Position numbers and translations under genes: made by a program
Notes under the pieces: generated by a model
The model's input: the letters and a program-made list of their open reading frames with translations, nothing else
Database searches by the model: none
Told to the model about the DNA's origin: nothing
Assembly (NCBI RefSeq): GCF_000007825.1
Contig: NC_004722.1
Coordinates: 636,501-700,500 of the forward strand
DNA from: Bacillus cereus ATCC 14579
Lineage (GTDB): Bacteria; Bacillota; Bacilli; Bacillales; Bacillaceae_G
Length of the DNA: 64,000 nucleotides
Reading direction: 5' to 3'
In this document: in pieces, positions 51,582-59,088 of the stretch
Position numbering within the stretch: the stretch's first letter is position 1
Layout of the letters: the number at the start of each line of letters is the position of its first letter

Positions 51582-52973
51582 TTAACTAATTTTTGAGTTA
51601 GGTGTTTCATCAATCTTATGAAACCCTTTCATGTAATATACGATTGCTAAGCCGATAAGCCAAATTGGGCCGACAATCAATGCAATTCGTGTATCTTCTG
51701 AATACGCCATTATACCTAATACTAATACAAGGAAAACGAGTGAGAAATATGAGCTTAATGGGTATAAAGGCATTTTATACGATAACTTTTGTTTATTTTG
51801 AGTAGGCAAGCTTTTACGGAATTTAATTTGAGCGACTAATATAATTCCCCAAGTCCAAATTGCACCGAAAGTTGAAATGCTAGTAAGCCATGTAAATACC
51901 TTTGCAGGTACGAGATAGTTTAATATAACACCAATTAGTAAAACGATAGCAGTTGCTACAATTCCTTGGCTTGGAATGCCATTTTTATTTAAACGACCAA
52001 ATCTTTCAGGAGCTTTTTTCTGCTGAGCTAATGTATATAGCATACGGCCTGTACTAAATAAACCACCGTTACAAGAAGAAAGAGCTGCTGTTAATACGAC
52101 AAAGTTAATAATACCTGCTGCTTTTGCGATACCAATTTGTTGGAATGTTAATACGAATGGACTGCCTTTCTCACCAAGTTCGTTCCATGGATAAATTGCC
52201 ATCATAACGAATAATGCCCCAACGTAAAAGAGTAGAATTCTCCAAAATACGTTATCGATTGCCTTTGCGAGTGTTTTCTTCGGATTTTGAGCCTCACCAG
52301 CTGTAACACCGATTAATTCAACGCCTAAATAAGCGAATAGTACCATCTGCATGGAGAGTAGTAACCCAGAAAATCCATTTGGGAACCAGCCACCATGTGA
52401 CCAAAGATTTGAAATACCAGTAGCGATACCACCGTTTCCGAATCCGAATAAAATAATACCAGCTCCGACTACTATCATACAGATAATTGTGACAATTTTA
52501 ATGAGAGCAAACCAAAACTCAAGTTCTCCAAATACTTTTACCGATAAGAAGTTAAAAGCGCTCATTAATAATAGAGCAAGTAATGCCCAAGTCCAGCGCG
52601 GGATATCTGGGAACCAGTACTGCATGTAAATACCAGCTGCTGTAATTTCAGCCATACAAGTAACAACCCATAAGAACCAGTAATTCCAACCAGTAATATA
52701 ACCAGCGAGTGGTCCAATATAATCATATGCATATTTACTAAAAGAACCAGCAACAGGTTGTTCAATTGCCATTTCCCCAAGCGCTCGCATAATGAAAAAA
52801 ATAACGAGACCGGCAATCATATAGCCTAGCAAAATAGAAGGACCTGCTAGTTTAATGGCGGAAGCGGATCCTAAAAATAGCCCAACGCCAATAGCTGAGC
52901 CCAGTGACATTAAAGTAATATGTCGTTCTTTTAAACCACGATTTAAAGTTCCAGATTTGTTTGTGTGCTGCAT
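51582..52973 (-). CDS. APC-superfamily amino acid permease (ProY-like)
   Basis: A 463-aa permease of the AAT family with 12 membrane segments. LNRGLKERHITLMSLGSAIG and IMRALGEMAIEQPVAGSFSKY closely resemble E. coli ProY and B. subtilis YtnA (AlaP). The likely substrates are therefore proline, alanine or related amino acids. GGGGGATT precedes the ATG on the minus strand. A cre-like site lies about 35 nt upstream. It is monocistronic and divergent from a purine permease gene. Confidence 0.86.
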   Translation of the reverse strand: MQHTNKSGTLNRGLKERHITLMSLGSAIGVGLFLGSASAIKLAGPSILLGYMIAGLVIFFIMRALGEMAIEQPVAGSFSKYAYDYIGPLAGYITGWNYWFLWVVTCMAEITAAGIYMQYWFPDIPRWTWALLALLLMSAFNFLSVKVFGELEFWFALIKIVTIICMIVVGAGIILFGFGNGGIATGISNLWSHGGWFPNGFSGLLLSMQMVLFAYLGVELIGVTAGEAQNPKKTLAKAIDNVFWRILLFYVGALFVMMAIYPWNELGEKGSPFVLTFQQIGIAKAAGIINFVVLTAALSSCNGGLFSTGRMLYTLAQQKKAPERFGRLNKNGIPSQGIVATAIVLLIGVILNYLVPAKVFTWLTSISTFGAIWTWGIILVAQIKFRKSLPTQNKQKLSYKMPLYPLSSYFSLVFLVLVLGIMAYSEDTRIALIVGPIWLIGLAIVYYMKGFHKIDETPNSKIS

Positions 52974-53005
52974 AAGAAGAATCCCCCTTGTAGAGTGAAC
53001 GATAT

Positions 53006-53020
53006 TTGAATGCGTTTACT
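53006..53020. promoter_or_regulatory. cre-like site upstream of ProY-like permease
   Basis: TTGAATGCGTTTACT matches the extended cre consensus WTGNAANCGNWNNCW with one mismatch. Inferred CcpA target. Confidence 0.4.
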
Positions 53021-53254
53021 AAATATTTAACTATTTCAAATTATAAAACATTTCTATCTGTTATGCTACAAAAATAATCATAATGAACTGTACTACATCT
53101 GTACTTGTCAGACTTAAACTTAAAATTCTAACTATTAGGGAATATATTGACTCTTCTTTTTATTGATTGTTAAGATTAAGTATTATATTTTCTCACATAC
53201 TAGTAAGAAAAAGAATGTGTGATAATAATTCAGGTGTAGGAAGGGTACATAAGC

Positions 53255-54547
53255 ATGTTTCAATTACAAAAATATAACACTTCTGTGAAGCAAGAGTTTT
53301 TAGCTGGCATCACAACTTTTTTTACATTTGCGTATATTCTTGTCATCAATCCAAAAATATTATCTGATGCAGGTGTACCATTTGACCAAGCGTTTACAGC
53401 AACAATTATTGCAACCGTTGTTGGAACAGTAGGTATGGCGATTTTCGCGAATTACCCGATTGTTATTGCTCCAGCTATGGGAATGAATGCATATTTTGCT
53501 TATTCTGTTGTACAGAAGGCAGAAGGGATTACATATGTAGTTGCCTTTTCAGCTGTATTTGTAACGGGGATTATTTTTCTTTTATTATCTTTTACTTCGT
53601 TTAGGCAAAAGTTAATTTTAGCAATTCCTGATAGTTTAAAGCATGCAATTGCAGGTGGAATTGGACTATTTATTGCTTTTATTGGATTGCGCCTTTCTGG
53701 AATTATCGTGGATCATCCGTCTAATTTAGTTACGATTGGTGATTTTCATTCTCCAGCTGTTATTTTAACTTTAATTGGTTTAATATTAGCGGCGGTATTA
53801 ATGACATTGCGTGTGAGCGGTGCATTATTTATTAGTATGATTGTGACAGGAATTATTGCCTTCTTTACAGGGCAATTGAAGTTTGCTGATAAAATTGTGG
53901 CGATGCCTCATTTACCAGAGGGTATCATCGTTTCAAACCCAATCAATGCCTTTTCAGATGTAATTGAATACGGATTATACGGCGTTGTATTTTCATTTTT
54001 ACTTGTACTTTTATTCGATACAACAGGTGCATTACTTGGTTTAATTAAACAAGCAGGTTTAATTACAGACAATACAGAGAAGCGTTTTGGTAAAGCGTTT
54101 ATTGCAGATGCAATTGGCGGGACTACAGGTTCTATCTTTGGAACAAGCCCAACAGCAGCGACGATTGAATCGTCAGCAGGTATTGCTGCAGGTGGTAAAA
54201 CTGGGTTAACAGGGATTGTAGTTGTTGGTCTAACAATTATAACGGCATTTTTTAGTCCTGTTATTGCTTCTTTATCAAGTGTAGCCGCTATTACAGCTCC
54301 TTCATTAATTATAGTAGGTAGTTTAATGGCACAAAGCATTCGAGATATTAATTGGAATGAATTTGAAGATGCGTTACCAGCATTTTTAATTTTTATAGGT
54401 ATTCCGTTAACATCTAGTATTGCGAATGGAATTGCAATTGGATTTTTAGTGTATCCAGTCTTGAAAATTGTGAAAGGGAAAGGGATGGAAGTGCATCCGT
54501 TACTCTACTTATTTACAATTTTATTTGGATGTCATTTATTCTTATAA
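53255..54547 (+). CDS. Purine permease, AzgA/PbuG-PbuO family
   Basis: A 430-aa nucleobase transporter of the AzgA-like branch of NCS2 permeases, which import hypoxanthine, guanine or adenine. Family stretches are GITTFFTFAYILVINPKIL, PAMGMNAYFAYSVV (TM3) and FGTSPTAATIESSAGIAAGGKTG (TM8/9 region). About 13 membrane segments are predicted. GGAAGGG precedes the ATG. No purine riboswitch core is visible in the 280 nt upstream, unlike pbuG in B. subtilis, which argues for PbuO-type or another control. Confidence 0.88.
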   Translation: MFQLQKYNTSVKQEFLAGITTFFTFAYILVINPKILSDAGVPFDQAFTATIIATVVGTVGMAIFANYPIVIAPAMGMNAYFAYSVVQKAEGITYVVAFSAVFVTGIIFLLLSFTSFRQKLILAIPDSLKHAIAGGIGLFIAFIGLRLSGIIVDHPSNLVTIGDFHSPAVILTLIGLILAAVLMTLRVSGALFISMIVTGIIAFFTGQLKFADKIVAMPHLPEGIIVSNPINAFSDVIEYGLYGVVFSFLLVLLFDTTGALLGLIKQAGLITDNTEKRFGKAFIADAIGGTTGSIFGTSPTAATIESSAGIAAGGKTGLTGIVVVGLTIITAFFSPVIASLSSVAAITAPSLIIVGSLMAQSIRDINWNEFEDALPAFLIFIGIPLTSSIANGIAIGFLVYPVLKIVKGKGMEVHPLLYLFTILFGCHLFL

Positions 54548-54551
54548 TATA

Positions 54552-54586
54552 GGAGAGGGGGCTTCTTATGAGGGGCTCCTTTTTTG
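54552..54586 (+). terminator. Weak terminator of the purine permease gene
   Basis: AGGAG and CTCCT close a G-rich loop and are followed by T6. The stem is short but the T-run is clear. Confidence 0.5.
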
Positions 54587-54592
54587 TGTATA

Positions 54593-54614
54593 ATAAAGTG
54601 AAACTATAATCAGT
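54593..54614. repeat. bcr1-like repeat end fragment
   Basis: ATAAAGTGAAACTATAATCA plus GT matches the terminal segment of the repeat family (reverse orientation) with one mismatch; the rest is absent. It sits just before the promoter region of the second HTH module. Confidence 0.55.
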
Positions 54615-54678
54615 CACGCAAAATATAAATTACTTAATGGAATATATATGTTACAATATGGATGGAGGGGGAACATGA

Positions 54679-54879
54679 ATGGCTGTAAGTAAAATAAAAG
54701 TCGCGCGTGTTCAGTTAGATTTAACACAGCAACAATTAGCAGAAAAAGTAGGCGTTACAAGGCAAACGATTAGTTTAATTGAGAAGGGCAAATACAATCC
54801 GTCTTTAGATTTATGTTTGAAAATTTGTTATGCAGTAGATAAAACTTTGAATGATTTGTTTTGGGAGGAAAAGGAGTGA
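54679..54879 (+). CDS. XRE-family HTH regulator (66 aa)
   Basis: A small Cro/CI-type repressor, MAVSKIKVARVQLDLTQQQL start, with the helix-turn-helix LTQQQLAEKVGVTRQTISLIEKG at about 15-37 and an acidic end. It is clearly paralogous to the regulator at 42289 (AEKVGVTRQTI shared). GGAGGGGGAA lies before the ATG. The stop is 4 nt from the start of a small membrane protein gene. The two genes probably form an autoregulated unit. Confidence 0.87.
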   Translation: MAVSKIKVARVQLDLTQQQLAEKVGVTRQTISLIEKGKYNPSLDLCLKICYAVDKTLNDLFWEEKE

Positions 54880-54883
54880 TTCG

Positions 54884-55312
54884 ATGAAAATTGTGAAAGA
54901 TGAACGTTTAATGATTGAAGGGTTAAAACATATTAGATTAGTTTTCATCTTACAAAATATTTTCATACTAGGTATTGTTTTTTATCGCTACGTTTTGCAA
55001 GATGCAGGATATGAAAGTGTTTCGGATTTATTAATGGTATTTATGGGTGGGATTGTAGTTATTAACTTTTTAAATCTGAAAAATTCAGTGGAAGTGTATG
55101 AGCATACAGGGGGAGTATCACGTAGCTATTTCATGAAACTATTATTAATTCCTGTAAGTATTGTTATTGGGATTTTAGCTATTTGTATCGTTGTAACACC
55201 AGATATTTCGATAAAGGAAATTAGTATGACAGGATTTATTATGTTTGCTTGTTTTTTAGTTCCTAGTCTGTTTATATACATATATATGAAAAAGATAAAA
55301 AGTGAAGATTGA
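54884..55312 (+). CDS. Small multipass membrane protein partner of XRE regulator
   Basis: A 142-aa protein with four hydrophobic segments (about 18-38, 44-64, 83-103, 112-132). The N-terminus KDERLMIEGLKHIR carries the D-E-R motif also seen in the membrane partner at 42500. AAGGAGTGAT precedes ATG 54884; the frame extends upstream inside the regulator gene without a ribosome site. Function unknown; linked by context to the upstream HTH protein. Confidence 0.7.
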   Translation: MKIVKDERLMIEGLKHIRLVFILQNIFILGIVFYRYVLQDAGYESVSDLLMVFMGGIVVINFLNLKNSVEVYEHTGGVSRSYFMKLLLIPVSIVIGILAICIVVTPDISIKEISMTGFIMFACFLVPSLFIYIYMKKIKSED

Positions 55313-55358
55313 AATATAAGAAAAGCTTTCCCGTATTGCGGAAAGCTTTTCTTATATT
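55313..55358. terminator. Bidirectional terminator
   Basis: A perfect 19-bp stem AATATAAGAAAAGCTTTCC with its complement around an 8-nt loop. It serves the HTH/membrane unit and the converging acetyltransferase gene. Confidence 0.86.
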
Positions 55359-55789
55359 CTTTTATACAGTACTTTATGAAGGCCAATTGGTTCAATTTCA
55401 AAGATTTCACCATGTTCTTGGAAGCCTAAGCGCTTGTAATAGTCAGCTACAGTAATTCGGCCATTACACCATAGCATATTTGCTTGACGCTCTTGTAAGA
55501 TTTGTTCTGCTTTCTGAATTAAGGAGCTTCCAGCGTGGTTGTTTCGAAACTCAGGCAATGTGGCCATTCCTCGTAGACGATAATGCATACCTGCTTGTAA
55601 GTCGGGATGCATTTCCTTTGAGAAAGAAGCGATACTAATAAGTTGATCGTTTATAAATGCGCCTAAGTGAAAGGTATCTGTTTCATAATCGGAAGGGTAT
55701 TTACAATCTGCTAATGTTTGATTGGGGCGTAAAATTTTTTGACGTAATACGTAAGTTTCAGATCCCTCAATATTTTTCACGGTAATCAT
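55352..55789 (-). CDS. GNAT family N-acetyltransferase
   Basis: A 145-aa acetyl-CoA-dependent acetyltransferase. The acetyl-CoA-binding motif is YRLRGMATLPEFRNNHAGSSLI (about 70-91), a slightly altered R/Q-x-x-G-x-G/A loop, and the C-terminal YYKRLGFQEHGEIFEIEPIG is typical. Substrate unknown. AGGATGTTA precedes the ATG on the minus strand. It follows a small membrane protein gene by 14 nt, so the two may be co-transcribed. Confidence 0.86.
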   Translation of the reverse strand: MITVKNIEGSETYVLRQKILRPNQTLADCKYPSDYETDTFHLGAFINDQLISIASFSKEMHPDLQAGMHYRLRGMATLPEFRNNHAGSSLIQKAEQILQERQANMLWCNGRITVADYYKRLGFQEHGEIFEIEPIGLHKVLYKRI

Positions 55790-55803
55790 ATTAACATCCT
55801 TTC

Positions 55804-56025
55804 TTATAACGCTTTTTCTGTTAATTGTATAAAGAAATAGGCAGGTGCGGCGAGAAGTCCGAGTATGCTAGCAGTTCCAAGAAGGAGTGAAAGTAGGAGG
55901 CAAGAATATTTTATTCCATTCGATTTTTTCCATCCGTAACTACAAATCTCAATACTAACACCGATGAGAATAATGGCAACGAGTATTTCGGCTAATAATA
56001 AGAGAGCTAAAGTTATAATAGACAT
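55804..56025 (-). CDS. Small membrane protein, 73 aa
   Basis: A 73-residue protein with two hydrophobic helices (about 3-24 and 38-65) and a polar loop YGWKKSNGIKYS. I start at ATG 56025 because GGGGATGG lies about 9 nt upstream; the open frame runs 23 codons further back with no good ribosome site and into the terminator of the upstream gene. No family recognised. It precedes the GNAT gene on the same strand. Confidence 0.5.
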   Translation of the reverse strand: MSIITLALLLLAEILVAIILIGVSIEICSYGWKKSNGIKYSCLLLSLLLGTASILGLLAAPAYFFIQLTEKAL

Positions 56026-56078
56026 AATGTAATCCATCCCCATAATATGTGATAGTAACATTTTACCATATGAAATGG

Positions 56079-56114
56079 AAAAAATGCCCCTCAATTATGT
56101 GAGGGGCATTTTTT
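56079..56114. terminator. Terminator of the CPA2 antiporter gene
   Basis: A perfect 15-bp stem AAAAAATGCCCCTCA with its complement around a 6-nt loop, A/T runs on both sides. Confidence 0.86.
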
Positions 56115-57943
56115 TATTCTAATATGTTTTTTAGTGTATCGATATGTTCTTTTGAGCCTGTTACAAGTAATGTATCACCGTGTTGTAGTCTTGTATCCCC
56201 ATGTGGGATTAATGCTTTATTTCCACGATAAATTTGAATGACTAGTACATCACCTAAAAACGGAAGGCGACGAAGTGCAACGCCGTTATATTTATTGCTC
56301 CGTAGTTCAACTTCACGGACTGTTTCGTTTGCTGTTGTAATTAAGCGAACGAGACTAGGTTTATCAATAAGCGCACGTAATAAAATACGTGTAGAGTTAA
56401 TTGTTGAGAATACAGCGATATGTTCTTGCGTTGCTTTTTCTTGTAGAAGTGGATCTTCTACACTTGCAATAACATGTTCAACACCTAGCTCTTTTGCATG
56501 TTCTGCCAATAATAAGTTTTGTTCATCATCACTTGTTGCAACAACGACGCGATCTGCATCAAATGCTGTTTGTTCAGTTAATGATGCGATTGTGATGTCA
56601 TCTAATTTCACGATAGGGAAGTCATGTGATGTCGCTTCTTCATCATTTATTTTGTTTTGACGCATCATATATAGCGTTACGTCATAATCTTCTCGTTTTA
56701 AATCTAGTGATAACGGAAGGGTAATTCTGCTCGCGCCAATAATAGCTACTTTTGGTTTTGGTGTTTCTACTTTTGGGAACATTTTTTTAAACAATATAGG
56801 TGCAAAAATACAAGTAATAACTGCGCTTAAAATAAGAGAGACAGATAAACTTGGACTGATGATCTCCAGTTTTTCACCAATTTGTGCAGCCGCAATAACT
56901 AAAGAAAGTGTCGATGTTAATAAGATTGCACTTCCAAGTACGATATTACGTGGATACCATTTTCTTAAGACGAGTGATGGTAAGAGTTTCGAAATAAAGA
57001 GTCCTACAATTAAGATTGGAATCATTAGCATACTAGAAGGTTCTTTGAAAATAGACCACACCTCTAGATTTACACCAACCATTACGAAGAAAATAGGGAT
57101 GAAGAAACCATAGCCGATAGAATCAAGTTTTTCCACCATATCTTCATTTGGTGATAATAACGATACAAGTACACCTGCTAAGAAGGCGCCTAAAATATTT
57201 TCTGCTCCAACAGATTCCGATAACCCAACTAAGATTAAAATGAGTGCAAAAACAGCTCGTGTATCAATTTGTACACTACCAGCTTTTAAACTATCTAAGT
57301 ATGGAATGTTTTTAAAACGTTTTGCAACGAAGTAAATAACAATACCAGCGCCGAATAGAAGAAGAAGAAGCCACATGCTTTGGCCGCTTTCGGAATTTAA
57401 TCCGACGAATACAGCGAGTAAAATCATTGTAACTAAATCCGCAATAACAGCGACTAATAAAATGATTTGCCCAATTGCTGTTTTTCCTAAGTTATTCTCT
57501 TTTAATGTTGGTACAACAACACCTAAAGAAATAGTTGAAATAATTAAAGTCATGAACATTGCATTATCTACGAATCCTAGCCATACGAATAGTAATGATA
57601 GGGCATAAGATAAGATGAAAATAAATAAGAAGATAATGCTTGCTGCCTGAAATGTATTTGGTTCGTTTGTCGTATTTTTTTTCCCTTTTTGTTTAAAGAT
57701 AGAAAAATCAATTTCTAAACCGCTTAAGAACATGAGGAAGATAAATCCTAATGTTGATAAAACTTGAAGCCATATATCTGGCTCAATAATATTAAACCCA
57801 CTTTTACCTACAAAGATTCCTGCAATAATTTCTGCAACGACCACAGGAAGTGCTTTTAATTTAAAGCGTTGTAACAAAAGGGGAACGAAAAACGCGATTG
57901 CAACGACAACCATAAGTGATAGAACAGAAGTATGATGTTCCAT
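56114..57943 (-). CDS. CPA2 family cation:proton antiporter with RCK domains
   Basis: A 609-aa antiporter, KefB/KefC-like and near in size to B. subtilis YjbQ. The first 385 residues form about 12 membrane segments. A TrkA-N/RCK domain follows (PKVAIIGASRITLPLSLDLK, a Rossmann start near 410) and then a TrkA-C domain to the end (GVALRRLPFLGDVLVIQIYRG). RCK domains sense nucleotides or ions and gate transport. ATG 57943 follows AAGGGAGAG; the longer frame from 58048 lacks a ribosome site. Potassium or sodium is the likely ion. Confidence 0.87.
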   Translation of the reverse strand: MEHHTSVLSLMVVVAIAFFVPLLLQRFKLKALPVVVAEIIAGIFVGKSGFNIIEPDIWLQVLSTLGFIFLMFLSGLEIDFSIFKQKGKKNTTNEPNTFQAASIIFLFIFILSYALSLLFVWLGFVDNAMFMTLIISTISLGVVVPTLKENNLGKTAIGQIILLVAVIADLVTMILLAVFVGLNSESGQSMWLLLLLFGAGIVIYFVAKRFKNIPYLDSLKAGSVQIDTRAVFALILILVGLSESVGAENILGAFLAGVLVSLLSPNEDMVEKLDSIGYGFFIPIFFVMVGVNLEVWSIFKEPSSMLMIPILIVGLFISKLLPSLVLRKWYPRNIVLGSAILLTSTLSLVIAAAQIGEKLEIISPSLSVSLILSAVITCIFAPILFKKMFPKVETPKPKVAIIGASRITLPLSLDLKREDYDVTLYMMRQNKINDEEATSHDFPIVKLDDITIASLTEQTAFDADRVVVATSDDEQNLLLAEHAKELGVEHVIASVEDPLLQEKATQEHIAVFSTINSTRILLRALIDKPSLVRLITTANETVREVELRSNKYNGVALRRLPFLGDVLVIQIYRGNKALIPHGDTRLQHGDTLLVTGSKEHIDTLKNILE

Positions 57944-58116
57944 TGCGTTCTCTCCCTTCAAATAAATATAGTACCTATTTAGCCATATAATAGGTAGAAA
58001 AGCAACGCATATGGATTCGATTTCATAAAGAAAGACTTTTCTTAACATTTGTCATAATAAGTATATTTTTCATGATTATGCTGTTAATTCCGTAATGTGG
58101 ATGTAATAGAGGGGAT

Positions 58117-58152
58117 AAAAAAAGACTGCTGAGGAATCTCAGCAGTCTTTTT
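58117..58152. terminator. Terminator of the qox operon
   Basis: AAAAAGACTGCTGAG and its exact complement form a 15-bp stem around GAAT, followed on the minus strand by T7. Confidence 0.88.
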
Positions 58153-58160
58153 CATGTACA

Positions 58161-58472
58161 TTACATTGAGAAGAAGATCCATACAGTTAAACCAACTGTT
58201 GCAGTTGCAACGAAGAAACTGTATATCATTGTAAGAATTTGAACTCTTCCTTCTCCTTCTTTTAAATGCATGAACATAATTAATTGTAACAATGCTTGCG
58301 CAACAGCCATTATGATAATAGTTGTTAAGACTGTTGAAAGTGGCAATGTTGTGTAAAGTGCCACGTATAACGCTAGAAACGTTAATGCAAGCGATAAAAT
58401 AAATCCGAAAACGTGTGACCAAGGGAATCCGCTATGCGCATGTCCGTTTGCTTGATTGTTGTTTTGAGCCAT
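58161..58472 (-). CDS. qoxD: Cytochrome aa3 quinol oxidase subunit IV
   Basis: A 103-aa membrane protein with three helices after a short His/Asn-rich cytoplasmic start (MAQNNNQANGHAHSGFPW). The FALL motif-like FLALYVALYTTLPLS and MFMHLKEGEGR fit the COX4-prokaryotic family. It supports assembly of the oxidase and has no cofactors. Its ATG directly follows the qoxC stop codon, the last of four tightly packed genes. Confidence 0.92.
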   Translation of the reverse strand: MAQNNNQANGHAHSGFPWSHVFGFILSLALTFLALYVALYTTLPLSTVLTTIIIMAVAQALLQLIMFMHLKEGEGRVQILTMIYSFFVATATVGLTVWIFFSM

Positions 58473-59075
58473 TTACGCCACCATCCCGTTCAAGTAAACT
58501 AGTGTGTAAATAAAGACCCAAACAAGATCAAGGAAATGCCAGTATAAGCTGATAATGAATACTTTACGAGCTGTAACTGGTGTTAAACCTCGTTTTAAAA
58601 TTTGGATAATAACACAAATTGCCCAAATGATACCGCCTGTTACGTGGGCTCCATGCGTTCCAAGAAGAACGAAGAATCCAGATAAGAAAGCACTTGTTTG
58701 AATTGTTGCGCCTTCACCAATGTACATAATGAACTCTTCGATCTCGAAGAATAGGAAACCTGCACCTAAAAGTAATGTAAGGACGAACCATCCAAGCATC
58801 GCTTTTTGGTTATGCTTACGCATTTCATGAATTACGATACCGCATGTAAAACTACTTGTTAAAAGTAGTAATGTTTGAATTAAAAGCGTTTTAAGTTCAA
58901 ACAATTGCGCTGGTGTTGGGCCATCTGCCGTACGACCAGCAAGGACTAGATAAGAGGCGAAAAGTGTTGCGAACAGCATAATTTCAGCCCCAAGAAAAAT
59001 CCAGAATCCTAGGATATTCAATCTGCTTTGTTCGGATTGATATTCCAAAGGTAAGCTTTTATCTAAAGCCGCCAT
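58473..59075 (-). CDS. qoxC: Cytochrome aa3 quinol oxidase subunit III
   Basis: A 200-aa protein with five membrane helices of the COX3 family. It has NILGFWIFLGAEIMLFATLFASYLVL in the first helix and GTHGAHVTGGIIW and LYWHFLDLVWVFIYTLVYL in the last two. It lies 13 nt after qoxB and abuts qoxD. The start codon follows AGAGGTGA on the minus strand. Confidence 0.93.
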   Translation of the reverse strand: MAALDKSLPLEYQSEQSRLNILGFWIFLGAEIMLFATLFASYLVLAGRTADGPTPAQLFELKTLLIQTLLLLTSSFTCGIVIHEMRKHNQKAMLGWFVLTLLLGAGFLFFEIEEFIMYIGEGATIQTSAFLSGFFVLLGTHGAHVTGGIIWAICVIIQILKRGLTPVTARKVFIISLYWHFLDLVWVFIYTLVYLNGMVA

Positions 59076-59088
59076 GTCATTTCACCTC

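Noticed and set aside
53041..53254. Purine riboswitch before the AzgA-type permease
   Set aside because: The conserved core of the purine aptamer (the three-way junction with its fixed loops) is not present in this stretch.
58084..58422. 112-codon minus-strand frame overlapping qoxD
   Set aside because: It is an alternative frame of the intact qoxD gene with no ribosome site and low-complexity translation.
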